From assembly GCF_011075055.1 (NCBI RefSeq), contig NC_058148.1, positions 1,817,322 through 1,881,321 of the forward strand: a stretch of 64,000 nucleotides of DNA. Reading direction: 5' to 3'. Shown piece by piece: positions 37,533 through 48,813 of this stretch. This stretch comes from Mangifera indica. Taxonomy: Eukaryota > Streptophyta > Magnoliopsida > Sapindales > Anacardiaceae. The translations under genes and the position numbers were made by a program. The notes below the pieces were generated by a model, which worked only from the letters and a program-made list of their open reading frames with translations, did no database searches and was not told the origin of the DNA. Each line of letters starts with the position of its first letter. The first letter of the stretch is position 1.

Positions 37533-37860
37533 TTACGTCATAAGGCTAGAAATCCTAAATTTCTATTATGTGACGGATACTATGTCATATGACGTAAAAT
37601 TAGTCGATTGGTGTCTAGAGTACTATTTTTGTCATTCCCTAGATTCTATTATATGCGGGAGTGATGGGGTATTATTTCTGGAAAGCACGATGGGTTGAAT
37701 TTGACTAGTTTAGAGTGCTTAGATCTATTATGTGCGGTGCTCAAAGTTAGAGGCTCATATTAATCATAGCTTGCATTTAGAATGTAAAAGGAAATCGATT
37801 CCTACTTATTGAGCTTGACGGACTTAGATCTATTATGTGCGGTTTGTCAAGTTTAATAAG
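37533..37860 (+). ncRNA. Array of four stem-loops with a shared loop sequence in the element C leader
   Basis: Stem-loop 4: arms 37805-37823 and 37842-37860 pair at all 19 positions (four G-U), loop TTAGATCTATTATGTGCG. Stem-loop 3: arms 37705-37718 and 37737-37750 pair at 13 of 14 positions, loop identical to that of 4. Stem-loop 2: arms 37627-37639 and 37657-37669 pair at 13 positions (outer four are U-G), loop TAGATTCTATTATATGC. Stem-loop 1: outer arms 37533-37542 and 37588-37597 pair perfectly over 10, with TTCTATTATGTGAC in its interior. The arms differ in sequence from one stem to the next while pairing and loop are kept, which points to selected RNA structure. The role is unknown; packaging, dimerisation or translational control are options. 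Pairing was done by hand. Confidence 0.65.
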
Positions 37861-37867
37861 AATTTGA

Positions 37868-37918
37868 TTCCCCACTAGAAAGTGATCCAATGAACTTTCC
37901 GAATCTTCAACCGGGGAA
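37868..37918 (+). other. Nested inverted repeat downstream of the stem-loop array
   Basis: Outer TTCCCC...GGGGAA enclosing GAAAGT...ACTTTC (loop GATCCAATGA). A possible fifth hairpin, without the shared loop motif, about 110 nt before the gag ATG. Confidence 0.4.
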
Positions 37919-38028
37919 GTATAAGATTTGAATAAAATAGTGGGAGCTAATAAGATTAGGTTTATTGGTAATTTCTAATGAATTTGTTATTTCTTGCAGC
38001 ATTCTCTCTTGTGATCTAGAATCTCAAA

Positions 38029-38985
38029 ATGTCAACAACAAACAATATACTCCTGAAATTAATGGACTCGCATGTGTTTATTGGTCCAAATTTTAAGGAT
38101 TGGCTGAAAAATCTGACTATTGTTCTTAATCTTGAAAAGTCAGCTTATGTCTTGGAGGCACCTTTACCAACAGCAGTGGACCCTGATGCCCCTGAGACAG
38201 AGCAAAGGGCTTATGCTGAATGGGTAGATGCTGACTTACGAGTTCGCAGTTATATGCTGGCATCAATGAACTCTGAACTTTAAACTCGGTTTGAGAACGT
38301 GAAGAGTGCATATGAAATTATCACTACTTTAAGACAATTATATAGTGAAAATGCTCGAGTGAAGGAATATAATTTGATGACTTCACTATTCAGCATGCGG
38401 CTTAGGGAGGGTATTTCCCCAGATGATCATGTTATTAAAATGATTAATAAGGCTGGGGAGTTACAAGTTATGGGCACAGATTTGCCGCATAATGTTCGGG
38501 TGAGTTTGATTCTCCATTCACTCCCTCCAACTTTTAAGCCGTTTATTACAAATTATAATCTCAATAGGATTGAGCGCACTCTCCCTAATCTTCTCAATGA
38601 TATTCAAAAATTTTACAATAATGAGAAGAAAGGGAAAACACCAGCTGAGTTGCTAGCTACTTTTGCCACGTGAGGCAAAAAGAGGCAAGCTCAAAAGCCT
38701 TGGTGGAGAGGTTCACAGATGGGATCTGGTGGACCAAAAGTACAAAGAAAGGGTTTTAAGAAAACCACTACCAGACCTTTTAGGATGAAGGGTTTTGGTA
38801 TTGGGGCATCACGTTCTCAGCCTCCACGACCATCTATTCCACAGAAAGAAAAGAAGCAGCAGAAGAGCAATTGCTTTTATTGCAACCAAGAGGGGCATTG
38901 GAAGAGGAACTGTCCCTTATACCTTGATGATCTGAGAAAAAGCAAAACAGGTACATATCAGTGTTATGTAATTGAATTTGAATTA
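38029..38985 (+). pseudogene. Copia Gag of element C
   Basis: Starts ATG 38029 (MSTTNNILLKLMDSHVFIGP). Capsid-type helices follow (NFKDWLKNLTIVLNLEKSAY, NARVKEYNLMTSLFSMRL, INKAGELQVMGTDL), then a basic linker and one zinc knuckle CFYCNQEGHWKRNCP near 38871-38915. Two stops break the frame: TAA at 38281 (probably Gln) and TGA at 38671. The frame is otherwise unshifted from 38029 through protease to RT, so gag and pol form one polyprotein. Confidence 0.9.
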
Positions 38986-40760
38986 AATGTTAATTCAAAC
39001 ATTGATTCCTGGATATTAGATTCTGCTGCAACTTCACATGTTTGTGCTTGTTTACAACATCTGCAGAATAGTTCTGCCTTGAGACGTGATGAGATCACAC
39101 TGAGACTGGCTAATGGGACACGAGTTTCTACAGAGGCTGTAGGTGTACGTAATGTACAGTTACCTACTAGGCATGTAATAACTTTATATAAAACTTTGTA
39201 TTTTGCTAATACCACCAGGAATATCATCTCTATTCCAGTTTTGTGTAAAAATGGTTATCAATTTACCTTTAATGGAAATGAATGTCTAATTTATTTTGGG
39301 AATAGATTAGTAGGAAATGCTATCAATACAAATGGTTTGTATGTGGTAGAGCTTGATTTACATAGCACTATGTATTCAAAGTCATCTAAAAGAACTAGGG
39401 ATCATATAAATCCAATAGTTCTATGGCATCACAGATTTGGTCATATTGGAGAGGATCGGATTCGACAATTAAGAGAAAGTGGACTTTTAGGTTCATTGGG
39501 TTCAGAACCCTATCCTACTTGTGAATCTTGTCTTCGAGGAAAAATGATCAAACTTCCGTTTAAGAATAAAGGGGAGCGAGCCAAAAATATATTAGAGTTG
39601 ATACACACTGATGTGTGTGGCCCCTTTAATGAAATAGCCCGAGGAGGTTTTTCATACTTCATTACCTTTATCAATGATTATTCTCGATATGGGTATTTGT
39701 ATTTAATGAAATACAAATCTGAAGCTTTTGAAAAGTTCAGAGAGTTTCAAAAGGAAGTGGAAAACCAAACTGGAAAGAATATTGAAGCTTTACGTTCAAA
39801 TCGTAGAGGTGAATACTTGAGTACAGAATTCCAGGAGTTTCTAAAAGACAAAGGAATACTATCTCAGTTGACTCCGCCATTCACACCACAACATAATGGT
39901 GTGTCTGAACGGAGAAATCGTACTTTATTAGATATGGTACGATCTATGATGAGTTTTACTGATTTGCCAGTTTATTTATGAGGATATGCTCTTCAGACAG
40001 CACTACATGTGTTGAATAAAGCACCATCGAAGTCCATTCAAAAGACACCATACGAATTATGGTATGACAGGCTTCCAAGTGTAAACTACCTGAAAATCTG
40101 GGGATGTCCTGCATTTGTCAAAGTGGTTAGAACTGATAAATTGGAGTCTTGAGCAGAAAAAAGTCGGTTTATCGGGTATCCAAAAGAAAGTTTAGGATAT
40201 TATTTCTACTTTCACTATGATCAAAGAATTATGGTCAGTAGAAATGCACATTTTCTTGAGAAAGAGTTCTTAGAGAAAGATGGTGCAAGAAGGAAAATTG
40301 TGTTCGAAGAAGAGTCTAGAGAGCCAGTAACTGAGCCTATTCAGGTAAATCCTCCAGGTATACAATCACCTATACCAACTACAACGGCTCAAATAAGAAA
40401 ATCTGCTAGAGTGTCTCGACCTCCCGAGAGATATGGATTTCTGACAGAAGAAGATTTTGAATCTCTTCTAATGGGAGAAACTGAACATCTAGAGGATCCA
40501 AAAACTTACGAAGAGGCAATATTGGATATTGACTCCGGTAGATAGCTAGAGGCAATGAATTCAGAAATTGAATCTATGAATGTCAATCAAGTATGGACGC
40601 TCATTGATCCACCTGATGGAATAGTTCCGATCGGATGTAAATGGATCTTCAAGAGAAAAATTGGCAAGGATGGAAAAGTTGAAACTTATAAAGCTCGATT
40701 GGTAGCTAAAGGTTATACTAAAAAACAAGGGTTGGATTATGAGGAGACCTTTTCACCAGT
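38986..40760 (+). pseudogene. Copia protease and integrase of element C
   Basis: The protease site DSAATSHVC (usually DSGATSHVC; the Asp is present) lies at about 39017-39045. GAG-pre-integrase follows: HHRFGHIGEDRI, CESCLRGK. Integrase core: first acid in HTDVCGPF; the second, expected SDRGGEY, reads SNRRGEYL, so Asp is Asn and Gly is Arg; Glu in NGVSERRNRT. Stops TGA 39979 and 40150 and TAG 40543 lie in this part. The C-terminal portion continues into the RT start ([20 protein letters not shown]). A 1-bp deletion near 40760-40765 (CCAGTGCGATG) shifts the frame into the RT ORF. Integrase cannot be active. Confidence 0.9.
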
Positions 40761-40763
40761 GCG

Positions 40764-42071
40764 ATGTTTAAATCCATCAGAATTCTCCTAGCCATCGCAG
40801 CACACTATGATTATGAGATATGGCAGATGGATGTTAAAACTGCTTTTCTCAATGGGTATATTGAGGAAAATATCTATATAGAGCAGCCAATCGGTTTTGT
40901 ATCCACTACCGAGAGGCACAAAGTGTGCAAGCTACATCGATCTATATATGGATTAAAACAAGCTTCAAGAAGCTGGAATATCCGATTTGATGAAACAATT
41001 CGAGTATTTGGTTTTATTAAAAATCTGGATGAGCCGTGTGTTTATAAATTAGATAGGGATAAAATTATCGTTTTCCTAGTCTTGTATATAGATGACATAT
41101 TATTGATTGGAAACGACATTGGCATTATGACTGACGTTAAGTTATGGCTATCGAAATCTTTTTCCATGAAGGATCTTGGAGAAGCAACCTATATTTTAGG
41201 TATTCGTATCTATAGAGATAGAGCGAAAGGATTAATAGGTTTATCTCAAAAGTTGTACATAGAGAAAGTGTTGAAACGTTTTCACATGCAAGACTCTAAG
41301 AAAGGTCTACTACCGTTTCCTCATGGAACACATCTATCAAAAGATATGTGTCCAAAGACTGATGAGGAACGACAACGAATGTGTGAGGTGCCATATGCTT
41401 CGGCAGTAGGTAGTCTCATGTATGTCATGCTATGTACACGACCAGACATTGCTTTTGCAGTTAGTGCAGTAAGCAAATATCAGTCAAATCCTGGAGAAAG
41501 ACACTGGACAGCAGTAAAAGCCATCCTGAAGTATTTAAGAAGGACCAAGGAGTTGATACTAGGTTATGGGGGTTTAGAGTTGACACTCAAAGGATACTCA
41601 GATTTTGATTTTCAGTCGTATGTAGATGATAGAAAGTCTATGTCTGCATTTATTTTTATTTGTAATGGAGGTGTAGTCAGTTGGAAAAGTGTCAAACAAT
41701 CGACTACTGCAGACTCTACTACAGAAGCTGAGTATATTGCTGCTTCAGAAGCTGTAAAAGAGGCTATTTGGATGCGTAAATTCGCCACAGAGTTGGGCGT
41801 GGTTCCTCAGATGAGTCACCCAGTAATTCTATTTTGTGACAATACTGGTGCCATTACACAGGCAAAGGAACCAAGAGCACATCAAAAGTCAAAACATGTT
41901 CAACGAAAATATCACATCTTGAGAGAATTCGTTGGAGCTGGAGATATTGTCATTCAAAAGATTGCTTCGGCAGACAATCTTGCAGATCCACTAACTAAAG
42001 CACTGACGCAAAGACTGTTGGACCAACATCTAGAGAGGATGGGCATTAGGTACTACAGCGATTGGCTTTAG
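40764..42071 (+). CDS. Copia reverse transcriptase and RNase H segment of element C
   Basis: A 435-codon open frame beginning within RT ([20 protein letters not shown]; internal to the polyprotein, not a real start). RT motifs: [28 protein letters not shown], catalytic YIDDILLIG. RNase [56 protein letters not shown], ending [10 protein letters not shown] and TAG at 42069-42071. Catalytic residues I can check are present, but the segment is cut off from gag-protease-integrase by an upstream frameshift and stops, so no full polyprotein can form. Confidence 0.9.
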   Translation: MFKSIRILLAIAAHYDYEIWQMDVKTAFLNGYIEENIYIEQPIGFVSTTERHKVCKLHRSIYGLKQASRSWNIRFDETIRVFGFIKNLDEPCVYKLDRDKIIVFLVLYIDDILLIGNDIGIMTDVKLWLSKSFSMKDLGEATYILGIRIYRDRAKGLIGLSQKLYIEKVLKRFHMQDSKKGLLPFPHGTHLSKDMCPKTDEERQRMCEVPYASAVGSLMYVMLCTRPDIAFAVSAVSKYQSNPGERHWTAVKAILKYLRRTKELILGYGGLELTLKGYSDFDFQSYVDDRKSMSAFIFICNGGVVSWKSVKQSTTADSTTEAEYIAASEAVKEAIWMRKFATELGVVPQMSHPVILFCDNTGAITQAKEPRAHQKSKHVQRKYHILREFVGAGDIVIQKIASADNLADPLTKALTQRLLDQHLERMGIRYYSDWL

Positions 42072-42072
42072 T

Positions 42073-42087
42073 GCAAGTGGGAGTTTT
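42073..42087 (+). promoter_or_regulatory. Polypurine tract of element C
   Basis: GCAAGTGGGAGTTTT just before the LTR start TGTTAGAATATG at 42088. Confidence 0.8.
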
Positions 42088-43714
42088 TGTTAGAATATGC
42101 CCTAAAAACCAATCGCTTTAATTGGTTTTAAGGGTTGTATATCTTGTATATACATTATTAATAAAAGAAGAGTTTTGTCATACTTCACATGTTTTCTATG
42201 TCACTTTTATATCTATGTTGTAGTTGTACATTACATCCATATTAACTACATGCATACAACATGTGAAAGGTCCCGATGAGTTTTAATAAACGTCATCAAA
42301 TCGTTCCCTACATAGGCAATCTATTTGGGCAATAGTATTGCATAATGGGTGTGTGCTATATCACCACAGTATATCAATGGATGATATTAGGCATGGTGGA
42401 TATACACATGGGTAAATAATGGAACCATTTGATGGTTAGAGAACTGATCAAAGGTTATTCTATTTTATTGTTTATCGAACGTGACCACTGAACGATGATC
42501 ACATGGGCATTAATATGCAGTCAATGATAAATCGTGAATCATACTAGTGTATAGATCCTTTGACTTGAGATATCACAGTTGTGCTTCGTTCCGGAACGTA
42601 TGGTTCATATGGTGTATACCACAAGGCTAATCATGTCTCTTTCAGAAGCCGTTTTGATCATATGTTACTTGAGCGAGAGGACAAGTGATGATCATACAAG
42701 GATCCGTCAGCTCAACTGCTCCCGAGTTCTCATACGAATATCGAGAAATATGAAAATCTAAAACACTGGCCAGTGTAGATAAAAGACCACAAGAAAAGAG
42801 TTTCGATGTGGCACGTTATAATGTATTATTTGATATTCGAAAAGATTAAATATTGAATTTTGACACTCCATGAATCCAAGTTTAATCGGGATGTAATGAT
42901 GGACGGATTGGACTACATGGTAAGTGTGAGTAAGAAAGGTTTATTTGATATTATGTGAAGCTTGTATTTCATTGTGATGTAGGGGTCATGGGACATTGCT
43001 AGATGATACCACATGATCAGTGGGAGCTTCATTTTGTAGCGGAAAATGAAGTATATCGGTTAACGATAGTTTTAGGTTATATAATGATATAATGAAACGT
43101 ATCGTCCGATATGGGGCCCACGGCTACATCACTATGAACCTTGAAGGTCACACCTATATTTCAAGGAAGAAAATGGTGTTATGAAGCTAAAAATATTTAT
43201 CCATGGTTGGCTAGCACTTTCCGAGGCTAAAAATTATGCTTTTCGAATAAGATTCGGAAAAGGGGCAAAATTGTCATTTTACACCTTTTAAATTGTTTAG
43301 AAAGTTAAAATGATTAATTTTGGGCACAAATGACTTAACATGTGTTAAATTCTCATTTCTCTTATTTATCAACCAATGAGAATTAAGCATGTGTTTTAAC
43401 TTGATAATTATCAAGCTTTAATGCAATAAATGTGAGAGAAAATAAAGAAAAATACACATTTTTCTTTTCTTCTTCTTCTTTGCCGGGAAAAGCTTCTCCT
43501 TTCTTCCATTTTTCTTCCTTGAATGGTGTAAGTCAAGAGATCACTTATTTTAGTGATTCAAGCTTTCAAACTTCAAATCAAATTACAAGGTACAAAGTAG
43601 TTTACATGTTTATATATTTTATTTCTTGAAAAACCATGTAAACTTTTCAATACCATTGTTACATATGATGTGAACATAAATTAAAAATTTTAATTTTCTT
43701 GCCAAAATCCTTCA
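42088..43714 (+). repeat. 3' LTR of element C
   Basis: Matches 34243-35868. Ends CCTTCA, followed by GTAGG. Confidence 0.95.
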
Positions 43715-44458
43715 GTAGGGCACGTCCGTAGTAGGACATATCCGTAGTAGGACATAGATCCCTAGTAGGGTCCGCTCGCAGTAGAGCATACTCGTAGTAG
43801 AGCTCAATTCAGATTCAAGATGGTGTAGTAAGAGAAAAGAAAAGAGCTCGAGCTTAGAAAGGTGTCAAATCCCTATAGTCAGCTTCCAGAAAGTATCAAA
43901 TAGACACCAGATGGGACAAAGTATGACCCAACTAGTAAAGAATGAACCAGATTATCCCCTTGATTTCTTATGGAGGTTATGATGTGGGGATGAGTCCCGA
44001 GAGGGAGTTAAAATAGGAAATAAGATAGTTTACTTAATTCTTTCCCCTTACTGAGTGTTCTTATCTCTCACTTCCTTTTCTTTCATGATTGCAGGTACAG
44101 ATAATCGTGGAACTGTGAGACAGGGTCAGGTCAGCGAAGATAGATCTGGCTGGAACAGGTTATCTCTGGTTTATATTACATGCATACAGTCACATGTTCT
44201 AGTTGACTTTTGACCTTTTTGATATTATATAGTTGTATAGGATTACTCCATGTTTTCATATGCTTCTAGATGAGTTTTTATATGAGTATATACATCTTTT
44301 GTTCGCTTCCAGATTTTTAATTTTTTTTAGAATAATTTCTAAACACTTTTAGTGATGCTCTCATTTTAAAGTATTTCAAAAAAAAAATAGACACTTCAAA
44401 TATTAATTCGTAACATTTCTCCTTCGGTGGGTAGTACTTTTTGGGGAGGGATGTTACA
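43715..44458 (+). repeat. Right LTR of G1, second part (with the GTAGG duplication of element C)
   Basis: GTAGG (43715-43719) is the duplicated target of element C. From 43720 the sequence follows the left LTR from about 27118 to its end; it closes with GGGATGTTACA, intact TACA. Confidence 0.93.
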
Positions 44459-44639
44459 ATGTAATGCTTGCTTTGGCTTAGGAATTGCTAGAACTTCATT
44501 CTTTTTGGCTTCAAAGGTTGTATAGAGACTTGAGGATAGCTTGAAAACCAAAAATGATTATGGAGTCGTGTATGCATCAACATTGGAGGTTGTAGAATAG
44601 TGGTTAAAATTCTAGAGAAAATGACACTTAATGGATTAT

Positions 44640-45047
44640 TCCAATTGTTGAGTGAAAAGTGTCACATTAGTCAGACTCTAAACAACATTAAGCTATGCAT
44701 GAACCAAAATTTTTCAATGATAAATGCCTTGTAAAATCGAAAATGATGAAGATGTCGAGTGTCTTATTGACTTGTCTAACTACTTCGAGGAATGTATTCA
44801 AGTTTTGTTACAACTACCCTTATTAAAGTACATGGAACAACAGAAATTAGTGGCTACAATGATAATGATGATGATGATGGCTTAGTAGGAGTTGAAAATA
44901 TCATGTTAAATATAAAATAAGAATCTAGTAAGGAAGACATTGAAGGTTTTCAAGATGTTGATGTATTGTATACTGTTAATGAATGAGTTCACAGAGACAA
45001 AAGAAGGTTTCAAATTGAGGTAACTTTGATGGGAACGACATGAATGA
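44640..45047 (+). pseudogene. Possible N-terminal part of a MULE transposase
   Basis: One frame reads NDEDVECLIDLSNYFEECIQ and then an Asp-rich stretch (SGYNDNDDDDGLVG). This resembles the N-terminal region of plant MuDR-type transposases (dd.dv..mf.......i.lyv followed by acidic residues). It is in the same orientation as the MULE remnant at 46200 and is cut at 45048 by LTR-like DNA. Weak on its own; the call leans on the neighbour. Confidence 0.45.
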
Positions 45048-46190
45048 TGTAACACTTGCAAATATGTCTCAAGAGCAAAATAGTCTTTATACATGTATCT
45101 AAGTGTCATATGAATGACTTAAGGTGAATTGAAAATCAAAATAAGAGTTATAGGTAACACACGGTCGTGTTTAGTAAAGTCATGCCCATGTGTCAATGCC
45201 ACATCAACCGAATAAGGTGATTCCACATGATTTTTAAATTTAAGTGACATATGACCATGTGCCTTGGACACACGCCTGTGTGTATGTAACGTGTTTTTCA
45301 ATCTTTTAAAAATTCATGATCGCTGAGTTTAGGGGATATTATTTGCAATCCCTAAACATTCATTTTCCCTAAAAAAATAGAGAGATCATGAGTCTGATAT
45401 CCCAACTATTTGTGATAATTTTGATGACTTGACTTTAGTGAAAGGATAAAAGAAGAGGTTAAAAGAAGAGGGTCTGTTGGTATACTTGTTCTTCTATAGA
45501 GTTAAGGTAAGTAAGACTTACCATTGCCCTTTGATTTGCATTGATGATTTATGATCATGATTGTGATGATAGTAAAGTGTTATATTATGTTTGAACTAAG
45601 AAAATTAATAAGAAAGGCAATTGGTCATGTTTTATTAAGATTTCATGAAGATCAAATGTGTTGAAATATGATTTGTTATATATGGTCATCTTGATCCATT
45701 TCAGTTTGTACATGGGAGTTCTCTGATGATGATGATGAATATGTATATTGATGATGAGACTATGTTAATGAATGTTGATGCTGAGAACATTGATGTATAT
45801 GTTATTGATCTATATGTATATGCAATTGCCTTGTGGTAATAAGTATAATTGCATTTTAGAAAAAGATGAATGTTTTAATGGTATTTCGGGTATAAGAATC
45901 ATAAGAGTGGTGTGTTACTAATGTTGTAAGAATGGGATTTTGCATAAAGACTAGATTATGGCTCAAACTTGACATTTTCTGTAAACTAGATTTGACACAC
46001 AGCCATATGATATAGGACACACAATCGTGTGCACAAAGTTAACAATTCTATTAACATTTTTCGACATTCTGATGATAGTTAGATGTCTTTGATCGGTTAA
46101 TGGTCAACTAGGATATGTGGACTTCCCGTATGCAACTTTAGCACAACTATTTATGAGGTATGACATTGTCAATAGGTATAAAATTGATAT
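45048..46190 (+). repeat. 3'-truncated gypsy-type LTR
   Basis: From TGTAACACTTGCAAATATG it follows the first about 1 kb of the solo LTR at 60561 (shared landmarks: GTCTCAAG.G.AAAATAGTCTT, CACACG.(C/T)CGTGT, CTATAGAGTTAAGGTAAGTA, the GGTCAACTAG/GATCAACTAG block). The rest of the LTR is missing; MULE sequence begins at about 46200. No target duplication was found. Confidence 0.65.
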
Positions 46191-46199
46191 ATCATATTC

Positions 46200-47690
46200 A
46201 TAGGCATGACAGGCAAGAAATCAGGCATTACAAGTATTGAAGGGCACACCAAAAGAGTCATTTACATTGTTCTTAGATTATTGCTACAATTTAATGCATG
46301 TTAATCTGGGTAGCATGAAACATATACAAATAGAAGAGCAATAACGCTTTTAATACTTTTTCACAACATTGTATTGTAACATTTGTGCATTCTAATGACA
46401 TATTTGCCCAGTTATTTGAATTGATGCTATTTCTAAAAGGTTAATATCTGAGATGTTTATTTATCATTATGGTTTTAGATAGTAATAATCAGATCTACCT
46501 AGTGGCTTTTGGTATGAGAGATAAGGAAAATTATGCAATGTGGTCTTAGCTTTTGACAAAGCTTAAAGATTGCATTGGCGAAGTTTTACAGCTAACAATA
46601 ATTTCATATTAACATCACGTTATCATCTTTACAATAGCTAAAGTCTTCCTAAACGTACGCCATGGATGTTGTTACCATTACCTTTACTATAACATTCACT
46701 TAAAGTACAAACATAACTAAAAAAATTGTGTGATTGTATTAAGAAGTAATGAATGTTGATATAGTGTTGGAGTTTAAAGACATGATAGGAGCACTAGATG
46801 ATATTTACCCTGCAACAAGAGCTTACTTATGTGAGATGAGGTGTGATCATAGTTTCTAGGCCATAAGTATAATATAATGACAACCAACGTTACAGAGTCA
46901 TTCAATGCATTTGTCAGGCATGCTTGAAGTTTGCTTATCACTATATTGGTATAGTTCATATAGAGCATCTTATAATGATGGTTTTATAAGAGGAGAAATA
47001 ATGTAAATATGTTTATTTTCACTAACAATATTTGAAATTGGATGTGTTGATATTACTATGCTTATTTAAACTTATGTTTAATTACTTACGAATATGCTAA
47101 TGCTTTTAAAAATTATAGATGGTTACACCTATCAGGTAACACCATGGATGGATAAGAAGATTGTCAACCATGTGTGGAAGTCTTTGAACTTGGATGTGCA
47201 CCCTATTAAAATGAATGGTACAAGGTACTGGGTAATGGCCAATACACCAACCTAGTGGACCTTGAGAAGCGGGCATGTATATGTAAAAAATTTTAGCTTT
47301 TACAAATTTCCTACAAGTATGTTGTAGCTATAGCAAGATATATGAAGCTTTTCTATGTCTATCAATGGGTTCATCCCTATTATAACACCCATGTCTATTG
47401 TGTAATGTACACAAAAGTTGTCCATTTATTTAAGGATCAATTAGATTAGTTATATGCCAAGGATACTAGAGTTATCCATCTACTCTTTATCAATCGTTGT
47501 CAATCAAGTCATCCTTCAAATATAGACAGACGTTCTCCATAAGGTGAGGTTATTATACCACAGATTTGTAGTCAATGTAATTAACTTGGGCATACACGAC
47601 TAAATGGCAAAAGCCCAAAATCAAAGCCTAGCCTTGTACCATCTAGTTCATCAAAAAGAGATAAATGTGAGAGATCATGACATACCTAAT
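46200..47690 (+). pseudogene. MuDR-type (MULE) transposase, decayed
   Basis: Ordered matches to plant MULE transposase over several frames: ALQVLKGTPKESF (46224), a catalytic-region start IDA...LKG (about 46415-46440), SNNQIYLVAFGMRDKENYAM and LLTKLKDCIGE (46480-46580), AKVFLNVRHGCCYHY (about 46637-46681), KYNIMTTNVTESFNAFVRHA (about 46865-46924). A SWIM zinc finger follows: LVDLEKRACICKKF then SYKYVVAIARYMK (47255-47345), where the second Cys and the His of CXCX(n)CXH are both Tyr. Last comes a zinc knuckle, CSQCN*LGHTRLN (about 47570-47605). Stops and shifts are numerous and the second catalytic Asp appears to be Tyr. No terminal inverted repeats were located. Confidence 0.85.
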
Positions 47691-48129
47691 GATTATTGCT
47701 TTGACCTTATATTTTGTCTTATTTATGTTAACTGAAAGCTTGTTACTGTACTTGTTGAAATGAAGTGTTATATTACTAATATCAAGATTGATTTCCATAC
47801 ATCCCTTTATTTTTGTTCTTTGATCTTTGTTGTTGAGTAAATTGTTTTTAGTATCATCACCATATAAATATACGAAAATAAACATAACATATGCAAACAT
47901 AGAAACTCGCAAATGTACAAAAACAACACATATAACATAGCGAAGACATACACCAAAAAACGTGTATAAATGAAATCATATACATAAACAACAAATAATG
48001 ACATGTAAACAATTAAATCAAATACAAATGGATACACAAATGCATAAAAGTCACTCAATATCCTGAAAACATAACTATGTGGCCAAACATGTGCGTATGC
48101 ATCTGGAGTCCTTGCGAGGAAAATGCAAA

Positions 48130-48386
48130 CTTTGGCCAAATGTCAAATATTCGACAAATCACAACATGAATATACCATAATTATCAGATCCAAAGTCGTA
48201 CTAAGGAATGTCAACCACCCTACATAACATTAATTCACCATCTTATGGTGACTCTTATGCAAAGGCCCAAAAATATGTCATATCTAGTAAATACCTTCTA
48301 AAAGTCATGTACATTGAGCATCCATTCCTTGAAATCTAGGACCACTATGACTAATGCGCATTGTTGAAGTTAACTGGAATGAAAAC
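48130..48386 (-). pseudogene. Ulp1-like (C48) cysteine protease remnant, exon
   Basis: Minus strand: an apparent 3' splice site TTTCACAG (rc of 48387-48394) is followed by VFIPVNFNNAH at 48386-48354. After a 4-base deficit where Trp would stand, it continues LVIVVLDFKEWMLNVHDF. This matches the C48 catalytic-His block (VxxPVN...HWxLxVxDxKxxxxxVYDS). The catalytic His codon is still there; the following Trp is lost and the frame broken. Further downstream toward 48130 the sequence has no clear Cys-box. These proteases cleave SUMO-type conjugates. In plants, such genes are known inside MULEs (Kaonashi type), and this one lies tail-to-tail with the MULE transposase. Confidence 0.6.
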
Positions 48387-48734
48387 CTGTGAAATTGATA
48401 AAATACAATGAATAGACATTATTTAGCTATATAACGATAACTAATCAGAGACAGTACTTGATCCATCATTCCTTATGGTTTGAAAATTAAATTAGGGTCA
48501 AACTTGATGACTACCAATATGGTAAAAAGCTTTGGTCACTTGTACTAACCCAATTGACTTTCATTCCACAAGTTGTGTTCCAATAGGATATATGCAACAA
48601 AGAAAGTGTAGATCGTTATCCAATTTTGTTGGACGTCATCCACAAGATCACATTGGTAACGACTTAATAGACCCAACAATGAATCTACGTGTTGGTGATC
48701 AATCTAAAAACAACATTAGTAGCGTTTATATAAA

Positions 48735-48737
48735 CAT

Positions 48738-48813
<76 letters not shown>
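48735..48813. repeat. Compound microsatellite (TACA)n-(CA)n-(TA)n
   Basis: TACA units from 48735, about 25 CA units to 48802, then TA units. The His/Thr ORF across it is an artefact. Confidence 0.95.

Larger units (their letters stand above)
35883..38028 (+). other. Long untranslated leader of element C
   Basis: About 2.1 kb between PBS and the gag ATG without a significant ORF. The first 1.6 kb is A/T-rich and otherwise unremarkable to me. The last 0.5 kb is structured: four stem-loops with a common loop (37533-37860) and a further nested inverted repeat (37868-37918). Long leaders before gag usually hold packaging, dimerisation or translation signals. Confidence 0.8.
34243..43714 (+). mobile_element. 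Complete copia element C, 9,472 bp
   Basis: Full Ty1/copia element with LTRs 34243-35868 and 42088-43714 (TG...CA ends), PBS, an unusually long leader (35883-38028), one gag-pol frame (38029-42071), a PPT, and a 5-bp duplication GTAGG. It sits inside the GTAGTAGG repeat array of the G1 right LTR. Gag-pol has five stops and one 1-bp deletion, and integrase has lost an active-site Asp. It is therefore inactive, although the LTRs are still very similar. Lineage not assigned; the long LTRs (1.63 kb) and RNase H resemble the host copia remnant at 18020-20091. Confidence 0.95.
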
